Part shown: piece after piece, positions 21,134 to 32,921 of the stretch
How the letters are laid out: every line of letters begins with the position of its first letter
Numbering within the stretch: the first letter of the stretch is position 1
NCBI GenBank assembly: GCA_001566295.1
Contig: KQ964258.1
Coordinates: forward strand, 1 to 64,000
Direction: 5' to 3'
DNA from: Microdochium bolleyi
Lineage: Eukaryota > Ascomycota > Sordariomycetes > Xylariales > Microdochiaceae
DNA length: 64,000 bases
The notes under the pieces: model-generated
Told to the model about the DNA's origin: nothing
What the model saw: the letters and a program-made list of their open reading frames with translations, nothing else
The model's database searches: none
Made by a program: the position numbers and the translations under genes

Positions 21134-23175
21134 ATGGTTATCTCGAACGACCCGCTCTCAGTGGGTGTCCAGGCAGAACTCCCAACACGGATACCGGCAC
21201 CCGAGCTGCCCGAGATACCAAAAACCAACATCCACACGCTGAACGGTGCCCCTGTCAATGGAAGCAATGGCGCGCATGTTCAGGATGACCCGTTCCTCCT
21301 CGCGGGCGAATATGCCTACACGCCACGAAAGCTCAAGGTCTTCACCATTGGCGCTGGCTTCTCCGGCCTGCTCATGGCACACAAGTTCCAGCACCGCTTT
21401 CCGGATCTCAAGGACATTGTAGAACACACCATCTTCGAGGCCCGTGACGACATAGGCGGGACATGGCTTGTAAACCACTACCCGGGAGTTCAATGCGATG
21501 TGCCCGCGCACATCTATGTAAGACCCATCCCTCCCTAGTCTTTATGGTGTTGCGTCGAGACTGACATGGGCTGTAGGCGTTCCCTTTCGACCCTAACCCT
21601 GACTGGGAGCGCTTCTACGCCAGCGGTGCCGACATCCTCGCGTATATGAAAGCCACGGTCAAAAAGTGGAATCTCGACCGCGATCTGCAGCTGAGCACAA
21701 AGGTCGTGGGAGCCCAGTGGCTCGAGGAACGGGGCCAGTGGCGGGTCACTGTCGAGCACAAGGGCGAGCAGCGTGACGAGTATTGCCACGTTCTTATCTC
21801 GGCTCAGGGAGTCTTGGTGTGAGTTTCGAGACACAAAGATTTTAGTGCAAGGACCACAGCAAGATTAACATAGACTTCACTTGCAGACACGAGAGCTGGC
21901 CCTCAGTACCCGGTCTCAGAGACTTCAAGGGCCATATCACACACTCGGCGTCATGGGACCATGACTACGACTACTCGGGCAAGCGCATCGCCGTCATTGG
22001 TAATGGCTCCTCAGGCATCCAGATCGTGCCGCAGATGGCCAAGCTGCCGGGGACGGACGTACAGAACTTCATCCGGGGTCCAGCGTGGGTCTACTACCGG
22101 GCACCCCCCTCCAAGCATCTTGGCCGCGAGAGTGACGACCTGAACCCGGCCTACACCGATGCCGAGCGTGAACGATTCCGGTCGAGCCCGGCCGCACACC
22201 AGGAGCACCGCAAAGGCATCGTGACACGGACGAACAAGTCATTCTACATCTTCCGCAAGGGCGAGAACAACCGCGAGGGCATGCGCCTCGCCGCCGATCA
22301 GATGGCCGCCAAGCTTAACCACGACCCACGCCTTTGTGAGATGCTCATCCCCAAGTGGGATCTCGGCTGCCGCCGCATTACGCCTGGTCCGGGATACCTG
22401 GAGTCCTTCCTGCGGCCCAACTGCCACATTACCAACAGCGCCATCACCCGCGTGAGCGATCACGCCGTGCACACGGCTGACGGGCAGGTCTACGAGTGTG
22501 ACGTCAGTAAGTAGAAGGATCTGCATGACGCACACTGTTAATCACACTCCGGGCTAACATTTCGTAGTCGTCTGCGCAACCGGCTTTGATGTCTCCCACC
22601 GGCCGCGTTACCCGCTGGTCGGCCAGGGTGGCGTAGACCTCGCTACACGCTGGATTGACGACCCCGAGTCATACCTCAGCGTCGCCACGCCCGACTTTCC
22701 CAACTACTTCATGATGATGGGGCCCAACTGCCTCGGTGGCCACGGATCACTCGTCGAGTCCCTAAACTGGACTGGCGACTACTTCGCAAAATGGATCCGC
22801 AAGATGGCCACCGAGGACATCAAGCACGTAACACCCAAGAAGGAGGTCGTCGACGCGTTCATCCGCTACTCGGATCAGGTGCACAAGACCCTCGTCTGGA
22901 CATCGAGCTGCTCGTCATGGTACAAGCGCGGGCGTTCTGACGGACGAGTGACAGCGCTGTTTGGTGGCAGCGCGCACCTGTTCCAGCGCATGTTGAGCGA
23001 TATCCGTGGCGAGGACTTCCACATCACGTACAACACGTCAAATCCAATGCGGTTCATGGGCAACGGGTTTACAGCGTTCGAGATGGACGAGCAGAGTGAC
23101 TTGTCCTGGTATGTCGAGCTAGCCGAGACGTTGCCAGAGGAGGATGCGGTGGTGAAGCAGAAGGTGGTTGCGTGA
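21134..23175 (+). CDS. Baeyer-Villiger type flavin monooxygenase 1
   Basis: Four exons (21134-21517, 21577-21818, 21887-22506, 22568-23175) give 617 aa. The FAD motif is GAGFSG (residues 73-78), followed by GGTWLVNHYPG. The BVMO fingerprint is FKGHITHSASW (FxGxxxHxxxW), then the NADPH site GNGSSG and ATGFD. It should insert oxygen next to a ketone carbonyl, giving an ester or lactone, using NADPH and O2. The N-terminal extension of about 70 residues before the FAD site is typical of one fungal branch of the family. It shares a promoter with SDR 1. It is clearly a different subfamily from BVMO 2 (30886-32617). Substrate unknown. Confidence 0.9.
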
Positions 23176-23480
23176 GAAGCGGGCTTGCTCCTAATTTTGT
23201 CTTTGTACTGCTTAGCCCGCTCTAGCATGCCCGGGAATAATGTTTCATATAACGCCTTTGGGAATGAACAACTCACCGGTGTGAAGATGGAGAACAACCA
23301 CGAAATCACAGCGTATTTTTATGTACAATCCCTGCATAACCTCGATCGCGACCTCGGATGCGCGTGCTCGAGTGCAAAGCAAAGAGCCAGTCTGAAGGGT
23401 ATTTCTTCAATCCAATATCTAATCGAACACTTCAACACTATACATTACTCATCTAGATTTTGACCCTTGCAATCTCCTTC
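23176..23480. other. Convergent intergenic region
   Basis: 305 nt between the ends of BVMO 1 and the regulator gene. Only 3' untranslated sequence is expected and nothing else is seen. Confidence 0.5.
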
Positions 23481-25664
23481 TCATCCCTGTAGACCCATGT
23501 CAGGAAGGCTCAGGAAATAGTCGGTGAACGGCTCCAGCAGGTCCTGGTATTGCGTCATCATGGTGTCGTGGAACAGAAGATTCTCTGGAGACGGGAACCC
23601 CCGCGTAGGAATTCCTTGCTCCCGATCCCCAAGGAGGCTATCAGCGATGCCTCCCGTCGCGCGCGTGACAAATGGAAACAGCTCGGTCCACTCATAGTCA
23701 ATATCCTCCAGAAAGGGTGGTGGTATCGCGGTGGCTGCTGCTACTACGCCAGCATTAGAGGAAGCCAGGCCTAGTGAGGAGGGCTGGTGGGACTCGAAGG
23801 GCTTGTTGTAGGCTTCTGACTGCTCACGGAGCCGAGTGAAGCCCTGACGGATCACATTGGCCGTGCCCCACATCTGCTGGAACTGCTCAACAGCGCGGAC
23901 AAGGACGTCGAGACACTCGTTGGCGTCCCTAGACAGGTGCGGGATGCGGCAAGCTTGCAAAAGTGCGGTGAATGCTGTTCCAGCGTACCAAGATGAGATG
24001 GCCATCAGGAAGCGGGTGTTCCCTCGTGACAGGGTGTCCTTGAGGATGCGTGCGATACAGGAGGCGGCAAGAATCGCTGGGGGGAGTGCCTGGGGCAAGG
24101 CATGGGCCGAGCGCTTCAGGTGCAGCACGATGATGGTTGTGAGGTATGGCAAGTAAAGCTGATGAACGTCGCGGTCGAAGCTGACGGTCCGTGCAGAGCT
24201 GATGGGTAGATGCAGGTCTTCAGGAAGCGACCGAACCCAGTGAATGAGCCGCTGGCGCAGGTTGTGAGGGAACGGCCGTGGCGTTGAACTGTCGGGTGTC
24301 CTGGAGAGTGTCTTGGCCACGTCCCCGATGATGGCGCAAAGCTTGACCCAATGTATGAAAACGGAGCCTTTCCTCTGTGATGATGGATCGTTCGGGAAGT
24401 CTGCCAGCGTCGGCTCCGAGATATTGCAGTCTGCAGGATCGATGATGCATGGCTTGCTCTGGCACAAGGCTGTCAGGCGTTCTCTTGCCTACAGAGTAGA
24501 CTCCGTCAGCAGTTGAAACGAAGTCAGCAATGGTCGACAGGGGATGGGCGGGACGTACAAATGCAGTCCACCAGATCCTGCGCCGCAGGCTGAGGTGGTT
24601 TTGGTCCTGAATGGGGTGATCTGGGCGCAGCTCTCGATGTAGATTCATCTGCTGCGCTTGTCGTATGATGACAGATGTCCACCACCATGATGAGTTGCGA
24701 TGAGCGATTGTTGGGGCCCTCGGAGCCCACCAGTAGAAGAGGGCAATAGCCCGGAGCTCGGCAAGCTTGTCTGTCTCGTCGTCGCCGTAGAGAATCTCCT
24801 TTGCCTTTTTGTAGTAGGTAGCAGGGCCCTCGTGTGGCACCAACGGCGGTTGTATGTGGCTCGACGCAAGGGCCAGCGCATATGCGAGTAGCGGCGAGCG
24901 AGCCACGTCGTCGAACAGTGTCTCGCGGTCGAGGACAGGACACCACGCGTAGCAGTTCTCCCAGTACGTCTCGCTGAAGCTCTGCTGGAGCTCCTCGTCA
25001 ATGGGACACGGCTGGGCTGCATGGCGCTGCTGGCCCAGGCAGGCCTCGAGCTGCTGCAATTGCGCGTCGGATTGGTTCTCGACACGGTAGACATGCAAGA
25101 AGCCCGTGTCGACGTCGCCCGCGTGGCTGTACCGAGCCTCGCTCTGGCTGGTGCTGGCCTGGGAGTGCTGAGACTGGGGTGTCTCTGTCGTGATGGCACG
25201 AGGCTGGAGCGAAGGAGGGTGGCGAAGGCTCGCCTGTCCACGTCGTGCCAGCATGGAAGGATCAGGGGCCGCAGCGAGGGCATCGTGTGCCGGTGGTGGC
25301 GGTTCAGGGGCCTCTCTCGAGCCAGCCGTGTTCTCCCTGGATCCTGAGCCGGAGTCTCTCGGCCATCTTCCGCGGCGGGAGGTGCGGACTGTACACTCCT
25401 TGGCAGCAGCTTCGCAGGCGGTGCAGTCTGAGAAGCCACACTTGGTTCGGGGCTAGCGATCACAGCAGCGCAAAGCAGAGATTGTCAGGGCCTGAGTCTG
25501 CCGCAGGGACGCGAGTCGCGCGGAAGGGGATGCATTCCTGTGCGTACCTGGAGGTCACACTTGACCTTCTTGGCGTGGCAGGACACGCAGACGAGCTCGG
25601 CTCGTTTGCGCTTGGGCCGGCGAGTGTCGCCAAAGGGCATCCACTCGAGGGTGGCCTCGGCCAT
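23481..25664 (-). CDS. Zn2Cys6 transcription factor of the cluster
   Basis: Three exons (25664-25548, 25452-24559, 24488-23481) give 672 aa. The zinc cluster begins at CVSCHAKKVKC in exon 1 and is completed in exon 2 by CTACEAAAKEC followed by basic TSRRGR, so an intron splits it. The middle region (WWTAF, then ARERLTALCQSKPCII after splicing) is the fungal-specific transcription factor domain. It should act in the nucleus on paired CGG sites. Its place inside a ten-gene enzyme cluster suggests it is the pathway regulator, probably substrate-induced; this is inference. The start at 25664 was chosen because it puts a short basic lead (RRPKRKRAE) before the first Cys. Confidence 0.9.
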
Positions 25665-26221
25665 GATGTCGCATTGCGGACGCGGCAGGCTGGAGGGTCG
25701 GACGGCGACGTGGCCCACGGCTGACTGGGGGAGGGAGAAGAAAGGATGGAGAAGGGTGGAGGGCGTGCGGGGAAATTGCACCGTCCTGGCTTCGGCTTTT
25801 GGGGCTGGGGGCTGTGGGGAGAGGGAGTCTTTTATGACTGACGACCCCTGAAGTGCGCGCGGGGCGTGGCTGGCTGGCTGGCTGTGTGAACCTACATGAC
25901 AGCACAACACGCAACGTAGGCTGCTCTTCCTCGGTACACGCTCAGCCACTGGTACTTGTTTGGAACTTTGGTCTCACGGAGAAGACGCCCTGTTGTCCGT
26001 TGAGGAATGCATCACAACTGGACAGATTTGCAGCTGCACTTCCAGGCACAATCTTAGACAGCACAATTTGAGTTTACATAATCCCGTTGCGTCTGGAATT
26101 AATTCCAAATCAACATCTCATCCAGCTCTACACATTGCCCTGCTTAACCACCCTGGAAGTCCACCCACAACCACATCTTACCATTACAGACTTGCAGCAG
26201 AAACGTCCACACACGATACGC
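25665..26221. promoter_or_regulatory. Regulator gene promoter / MFS 3' end
   Basis: 557 nt upstream of the Zn2Cys6 gene and downstream of the MFS gene, which both read leftwards. It contains GGAATGC-type sequence near 26004. No further feature is clear. Confidence 0.4.
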
Positions 26222-28087
26222 TTAGAGGATGTAGCGGAATTGGGGGTTCTGCAACAGGCACGAATCGGTCAGTCAAGGGCATCTCTAAGACTCAGGGAGA
26301 GCAAGGTCCGGCGCAGCTTGATCGCACTTACCTTAACGTCGGTCAGGTCGTCATCATAGGCGTTGTCAAAGCCCTCCATGACTCCCGCTTTGTCGCGGCG
26401 CTTGTTATCCCACATGCACAGAAAGCGGTATGCCAGCGCAAACAAGCCGGCGACAAATGCGGTAATGACGACAACGAGGAAGCCATTAGGGTATCGCGGA
26501 GCGTCATCCTTCTTGAAGACCAGAGGGCCCACAAAGTTGCCTATAATATGAGTTGTCGTGTCAGTGGTGCCGTGCTCTGCTTCTGGTGCTTGGGTGAAGA
26601 TGCAGCATTCCCGATGGGGTTAAGGGTGTTATTTACCGAGACAATAGCCGACGTAAAGACCGGAGGACTGCACAGATCGCTTGGTGTAGCCTGCCGTGTT
26701 GGCAATGGACAAGCCCATGATCACGGCGTAGCCGCCACCCACCGAGGGCAGAATATAGCATGCGAAGAGCAAAGCACCCTTAGCAGACAAAGGCACCAGC
26801 CAGAGTAGGAGAGCCGCAAGAGTGGTCCCGAGCTGGGCCACAAAAATGAGATAGGTTCGAATCCCCGTGTACTTGTAGGCCAGGTATGGGAGTAGGAGTT
26901 GCACGGTGCCTCCATAAAACCCAGCCGGGATGACCAGAAGCAGCGACTGCAGCGTGGTAAAGCCAAAGCCGTTGATGATGATGGGAACAAAAGTCGAAAT
27001 AGGTCCATTGGCGATCATGGACAAGAAACCAATACTGAAGACGATCCAGAACTTCAGGTCAAGGAGCAGCTCGACCACCTGCGCAAATTTGAAGTGCGTG
27101 TTACGCACGCCAGCATTGTTAGAGCGCAGGCGGCTGATGAGGATGAAGCGTTCGCGCTCGTCGAAACCCTTGGCATGCACAGGATCAGATGGCAGCACAA
27201 AGTACAGTGCAGCGCCCCAGACGATAGTGAGGGCGCCTGCAAAGTAGTACATGTAGCGCCAGGAAGATACGCCGCCGTTGATCAAGCCAAGCCCGTAGTT
27301 GATCAGAGGAGAGAAGCAAGACGCGTAGCCGGTGCAGCTGTACCAGATACTACAAATTATCGAAAATCCACCTCGTTAGCTCAGTGTCCTGTGTGTGCTA
27401 GAAGGGGCATCACTTGGACTCGTGGGGGATGGAGGGTACATACCCCATACGCAATGCTTGTTCGTTCTTGCGGTACCAGGACCCGACAATGAGCATAAAG
27501 AGCGGGCTGATGCCACTCTCGAGGAAGCCGAGGAAGAATCTCTGAGCATAGAGGGCTTGCCAGTTCGTACAGGCGGACGTGAGAATGAGACAAATGCCCC
27601 AAACGACAACAAGGCCTGATGCAACGCGGTCAATGGGGTATCGCTGTGCCAGCCACATGGCCGGGTAGGCGCCGATGATGAAGCCCAGGTAGAAGATTGC
27701 GGCCGAGAACGAATACCGGTCTCCAACTGTGAGCTCGAGGTCTGTCCTCAACCCGAAAAGGGCCTGCCATGAGCGAGCCAGGTCAGCTGACGTGCCTCAC
27801 AGGGAGGAAGGATGTGGTGTTGGACTCACTGCCTGCGACAGCATGGCCTTGTCGTAGTACTGCAATCCGTACGTGATGCAGAGGACGGGCATCAGCTTCC
27901 AGTCGATCTTGCGGCGGAGCTTCTTCTCCTCGGCCTCGTCCCAGTTGGGGTCGCCATTGTAGTTGGCGAGCACCCGCAGGCCTTCGTCATTGTGGACAGT
28001 ATCAACAGTCTGGGTCTTGGTGATGTTGTTTGTGTCACCCTCCGAGGATTCGACGGCGACACTGCTTGCCTTCTCCTGGTCGGGCAT
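26222..28087 (-). CDS. MFS transporter, anion:cation symporter type
   Basis: Five exons (28087-27830, 27763-27444, 27349-26637, 26540-26332, 26248-26222) give 508 aa with about twelve membrane helices. The N-terminal EKKLRRKIDWKLMPVL and first-helix YYDKAMLSQA, and the C-terminal NPQFRYIL (a 27-nt last exon), are hallmarks of the Dal5/TNA1 (allantoate/nicotinate) branch. That branch usually imports organic anions with protons at the plasma membrane. The start at 28087 (MPDQEKASS) is preferred over an upstream ATG at 28201. It is head-to-head with the MBL hydrolase gene. Import fits a catabolic cluster better than efflux, but direction is inferred from family. Confidence 0.9.
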
Positions 28088-28810
28088 TGTCACGTCCTTC
28101 CGCTGTTGGGATAGGTAAGATTCTGTGATGGGCGACAAGATGTTGGGGCGGAGTAGAGACTCAAGAGCAGGTGTAGGAGATGCAGGACCCGCGTGGATCA
28201 TACCACGTTTCCGGACTCCGGACTGTTATAGTTGGCTGGGACGTGTAGAGTGATTGCAAGGGAGACGTCTACCCCGGACGGTTCCTGTTGGTCATGCACA
28301 CCCCATGGGGAACTCTGCGCAAGTGGAAGATGGCTGCGCTTCGCGTGGTCGAGGCCGAAGCGGAGTCCATGCCAAAGCCCGTGCTGGCCCTCAGGGGGCG
28401 GGCCTGAGCAGATGGCGCTGTGTCAGCAAGGGCTGGTCGCACAACAGCCAACAACGTCGACAGTGCACCATCAAATGTTGAGCAAGGCGTGGGCGAGCTG
28501 GAATGCCGGCTTGGCCGCCTAGCTCCATGTAGATTGCCGGGCGCCACGACTGCCTGATGACTGACTCCAGGCCAAGCCGGTTTTGCTCATCCCCCGCTCC
28601 GCTGCCAGCCGCGAGGTCCGTCGGGGCCGATCACGGACTGGCTGAACGTCTACCCCAGTCGAGAAAATGTGACGTGTGCTCCATTAGGACCGTTAAGTGT
28701 GAATGGCTGCACCAGCGGCCTGCAGAACGACCGTGTCCAGAAGCACACCTACGATCGATTTTGCCTGGGTGAAAGCGGCACCTGCAGCGACAATCATCTC
28801 ACAGCACACC
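28088..28810. promoter_or_regulatory. Divergent promoter, MFS / MBL hydrolase
   Basis: 723 nt. It holds TCCGGACTCCGGAC (about 28209-28223), ATGCCGGCTTGGC (28503-28515, also in the SDR 1/BVMO 1 promoter) and its partial inverse GCCAAGCCGG (28571-28580). These are plausible sites for the cluster's Zn2Cys6 factor. Confidence 0.45.
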
Positions 28811-30053
28811 ATGGAACGAAGCCAAATCCAGCTCCCACCGGGGGAGCAAGTCGTCACGGTGAGGCTCATTAACCCAGTCAACTTCGGCCCTGCGATACTG
28901 CAGCGATTCATGGCGCCCCCTGTACCTGGTCTGGAAACATTCAAGTCGTCGCCTTCCTTCTCGTTTCTGCTGGAGCACCCATCTGGGAGGCGGCTAGTCT
29001 TCGATCTCGGGATCCGCAAAGACTACAGCAACTACGCGCCATCCGTGGCCAACTACATCCCGACCACGAACTACACAATTGAAGTCACCCACAATGTAGT
29101 TGACATACTCAAGGAAGCTGGCATTGAGGGAGAATCGATCGAAGCAGTAATTTGGAGGTAGATTAGTCCCGGCATGTCTTCATTACGAGCAAGAATAACG
29201 CTCAGCTGACACGACCCAGCCACTGGCACTGGGATCACATCGGCGACCCCTCGAGCTTCCCTCCAACAACGGATCTCGTTGTGGGCGCGGGCTTCAATGC
29301 AGCGATGCTCCCTGGGGCACCTGCGAACCCACAATCTCCCATCCAAGAGAGTGACTACGCGTAAGTTGGACAGCTTCAAACTGGAGACCAGCCCAGAACC
29401 CCTTCGGCTGACGGCTCATCTCCACTTCCCCAACACACAGTGGCCGCAACCTCCGCGAGATCCGATTCGATGGGCCCCAGAGCCTTCGGATCGGCAAGCT
29501 GGCAGCCTTCGACTACTTTGGCGACGGCTCCTTCTACCTGCTCGACACGCCTGGCCACGCCGTCGGGCACATGTGCGGGCTGGCCAGAACCACATGCAGC
29601 AGTGGTGACAATAATTCCCACGACACCTTTGTGCTCCTGGGCGGAGACGTTTGCCACTACGCTGGCATTCTTCGCCCATCGCTGCACCTCCCCATGCCCC
29701 AAGAGATCCGCCCGCATCCATGCCTTCCGGGGCTGGAGTCGTCCTGTCTGTGCCCCGGCAGCGCATTCGCCGAGCTCCAGCAGTCAAGAGGCAGGACATC
29801 AAACGATGCACTCTACGACATGACCTTTGGGCACGACATCCCGCTCGCAACAACGACGCTTGGCTACCTGCAGGAGTTTGACTGCCACGACGATGTCTTT
29901 GTCATTATTGCACACGACTCCACTGTGAGGGACGGTGCGCCTCATTTCCCTGCGAGTTTGAACAATTGGAAAGCACGGGGACTTGGCACGCGCCTGAAGT
30001 GGGCATTCCTGAGGGATCTGGAGCCTTACTGGAAGACTAAAGGGTTGGCATAA
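28811..30053 (+). CDS. Metallo-beta-lactamase-fold hydrolase, lactonase-like
   Basis: Three exons (28811-29157, 29220-29360, 29441-30053) give 366 aa. The zinc motif, formed across intron 1, is SHWHWDHIGD (His117, His119, Asp121, His122), followed by DTPGHAVGH and LGGD. This is the HxHxDH fold shared by N-acyl-homoserine-lactone lactonases and other metallo-hydrolases. No signal peptide or mitochondrial sequence is evident, so it is probably cytosolic. Beside two BVMOs the likely job is to open a lactone or cleave an ester they make. Alternatives are a thioesterase or another hydrolytic reaction. The ATG at 28811 (CACACCATGG) is better placed than one at 28703. Confidence 0.87.
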
Positions 30054-30885
30054 GGAAAATGACAAGGTAGAAGCACGGAGTACGCATAGATCACTGAGAG
30101 GTACCAATTTCGTTTGCCGATGGCCAAGCTCAACCCGCAATCTTCATGTCAATGTGTACGCAGTAGCACTGTGGCCGCTTCCAACTCCGGCGTGATCCCA
30201 TGACCACGGCGCCACCAACCACATAAACTGGTGCGCTAGCTATGTAACTGCCTATGTCGCGATATCGTCTCCCCTTAAAGCCGGATGGGCTCGGGTGTGA
30301 TGTCCAAGTCAAGTTGCTCCGTTGTGTTTTCTCCAGCCTACGTCTATAATAGCCGAATATCTTGTGCTCGGCCGCGAAGGTTGACGAAACACATACCGAG
30401 TGCTTTCGGCATTTCCGAGTTTGGCCTATCCCGTCCATCTCGACTTGAGCCGGTTGGCGCTACCTACATTCGGCGAGCGAAATGTGGAGGTGGCTTGATG
30501 AAGGGCGCGCAGCTTGGCGAGCCTGGTCCGACCCCGGCTGATGACTGTGGTGTCTTGAGTTGGCTGAGAAGCCGGGCTGTCACAGACCCCACGCTCACAT
30601 GGGGACAAGTCGGGCTTGGCCTTGCAGGCATGGGTAGACTTTGGAGCTCCGATGCAGCCTTGGAGATCCCCGCAGACATGCTTGGAACCCAGCTCACAAA
30701 TAGTTCTGCTCAAGACATGCCCGAAGCTCAACTCAGAATTGCATCACACGCGTCTCCAACATTTCAACAACGACTGATCGGAGCCTCATCTGCGCTTCTG
30801 CGTCTCTTGGAAGTAGCACAGAGAGACCATTTGCCGCCTATTGCCCTGTCGCCCCCACAAGAAGAGGAGTTGCACACCCACAAAC
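30054..30885. promoter_or_regulatory. Promoter region of BVMO 2
   Basis: 832 nt between the MBL gene and BVMO 2. CGGCATTTCCG at 30407-30417 is an exact match to the site at 20704-20714. An open frame covers much of it but has no recognisable protein content. Confidence 0.45.
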
Positions 30886-32617
30886 ATGGCTGTACCAGAC
30901 GAGAATGAGCGGGCAGCCTTCAACTCGGCGAATGCATCGCTCGACTACGACGTGCTGATTGTGGGCGCCGGCCTGAGCGGTATCTACTCACTCTACCGCA
31001 TGAGGCAGCTCGGTCTACGGGTACGGGTTCTCGAGGCGGGCTCGGGAGAGGGAGGCACTTGGTTCTGGTATGTTTCATTAGATCGTGTGTCTGGGCGACA
31101 CAGAATAGGGCCGTCTGTGCTGATATGTCACCTGTGACAGGAACCGTTATCCTGGCGCGCGATTCGACTCGGAGAGCTACTCATACACGTTCTCTTTCTC
31201 GCAAGAAGTGCTCGACGAGTGGAACTGGACCGAACACTTCGCGCCGCAGCCCGAGACGCTGAAATACGCCCAGTTTTTGACAGACAAGTTCGACCTGCGA
31301 CGAGACATGCAGTTTGACACGCGGATCAAATCGGCACATTTCCAGGAGCCCACGAGGTCATGGCTACTGACAGACAGCACAGGCCGGACGTACAGCACGC
31401 GGTACCTGGTCACGGCCATGGGCATCCTCAACGAGGCGACACTGCCCAACATTCCGGGAGTCAAGGACTACAAAGGCAAGGCATGGCACACATCGCGCTG
31501 GCCCTCAAGCTACAAGGAAGGGGACCTTGCGGGAAAGCGAGTGGGCATCATCGGCACGGGAGCAACCGCAATCCAGACGATACAAGAGATTGGCAAGACC
31601 GTAGGCCACCTTACGGTCTTCCAGAGGACGCCCAATTGGACTGCCCCTTTGCGCAACACTGCGATCGACGAGGCCGAAATGGCGGCGATCCGAGCCAAGT
31701 ACCCAACTATATTCAAGCAGTGCCTTGACTCGTATTCGTGCTTTATACACAAGGGGGACCCCCGTAGCGTCTTCGACATGACCCCTGAAGAGCGGGAGGC
31801 CTGCTGGGAGGCGCTCTACGCGCAGCCAGGCTTCGCCAAGGTACTCGGCGTGTCCGGAGACATCTTCACCGACCGTGAGGCCAACCGTCTCTACAGCGAC
31901 TTCCATGCTGCCAAGATCCGTCAACGAATCAACGACCCTGCCCTGGCCGACAAGTTGATTCCGACCAACCATGGGTTCGCTACCCGCCGTGTGCCCCTGG
32001 AGAGCGGGTACTACGAAATCTTCAATCAACCCAACGTGCGCCTCGTCGACGTCCGCGAAGATCCCATCGAACGTATCACCCCGCGTGGCGTTCGGACCGT
32101 TTCCGGCGCCGAGACAGAGCTCGACGTGCTCATCTACGCCACCGGCTTCGACGCTGTCACAGGCTCCTTCCGGGCCGTCGACTTCCGTGGCCGTAAAAAC
32201 AAGGAGCTTGCAGCCGATGCCTGGGGCGAGGGGATCCGGACATACCTTGGTCTGACTGTCAAGGACTTCCCCAACATGTTCATGATCATGGGCCCGCATC
32301 AGATGTTTGGCAACATCCCGCGAAGCATCGAGTATGCCGTCGACTGGACGGCCGAAGCGATTCGTTGGGCGGCCGAGCACAACGTGACGTTGTTCGAGGC
32401 CACGGAGGCTGGCACGTTGGCCTGGACCGAGCACGTCCACGAGTGTGGTCAGGGCCTGCTCGCGAACGAGGTTGACTCGTGGATGACGGGTGTTAACAAA
32501 AACCTTGCTCACAAGCAGAAGCGCTCGATGACCCGGTACAATGGGCCGGCACCCGGCTATCGGCGGCGGTGCGACGAAGTGAGAGCTCGTGGCTATGTTG
32601 ATTTTGACACGGCGTGA
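30886..32617 (+). CDS. Baeyer-Villiger monooxygenase 2 (cyclic-ketone type)
   Basis: Two exons (30886-31067, 31141-32617) give 552 aa. The FAD site is GAGLSG, then GGTWFWNRYPGARFD; the intron lies in the TGG codon. The BVMO fingerprint is YKGKAWHTSRWP, with the NADPH site GTGATAIQ and ATGFD downstream. The sequence layout is that of cyclohexanone/cyclopentanone monooxygenase-like enzymes: no long N-terminal extension, and a C-terminal half with MIMGPHQMFGN. It should turn a ketone, probably cyclic, into a lactone. BVMO 1 is only distantly similar, so the two may act on different intermediates. The start at 30886 has context ACAAACATGG. Confidence 0.92.
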
Positions 32618-32921
32618 TTTCCAATATTTTGGTTTCTGGGCAGTGGGAAATTCGGGAGGGTTGATTTGCGTATGAGTATGCCTTTTAGTTAGCACTTGAG
32701 GTGACTTCTTTGCATCTGTATACATCGAGCATCGTGTTCGTCCACCAAAATATACGCTACTTCATTATTGCTCCACTTTGATCGTCAACGAAGGCCTGGT
32801 GGGAACAGAGTGAGTCGTGGGAGCGTTTCCTGATGATGGGATCCAACTGCGGGTGTGTTGTGAAATCGGCCGCGCCTGATGAGTAAAACAGTAACTTGAT
32901 CTAGCTGACTGCGAGCTTTTG
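32618..32921. other. Convergent intergenic region
   Basis: 304 nt between the ends of BVMO 2 and the alpha/beta hydrolase gene. Nothing is recognisable. Confidence 0.5.

Noticed and set aside
25960..26808. 282-codon plus-strand open frame
   Set aside because: Runs across the regulator promoter and antisense to the last exons of the MFS gene; no domain.
26854..26864. tRNA B-box-like GGTTCGAATCC
   Set aside because: It lies inside the well-supported MFS coding exon and no A-box or acceptor-stem pairing was seen around it.
30285..30908. 207-codon open frame before BVMO 2
   Set aside because: Overlaps the BVMO 2 start in another frame and has no recognisable content.
31505..32725. 406-codon minus-strand open frame
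   Set aside because: Antisense to BVMO 2, whose motifs are unambiguous; no protein features of its own.
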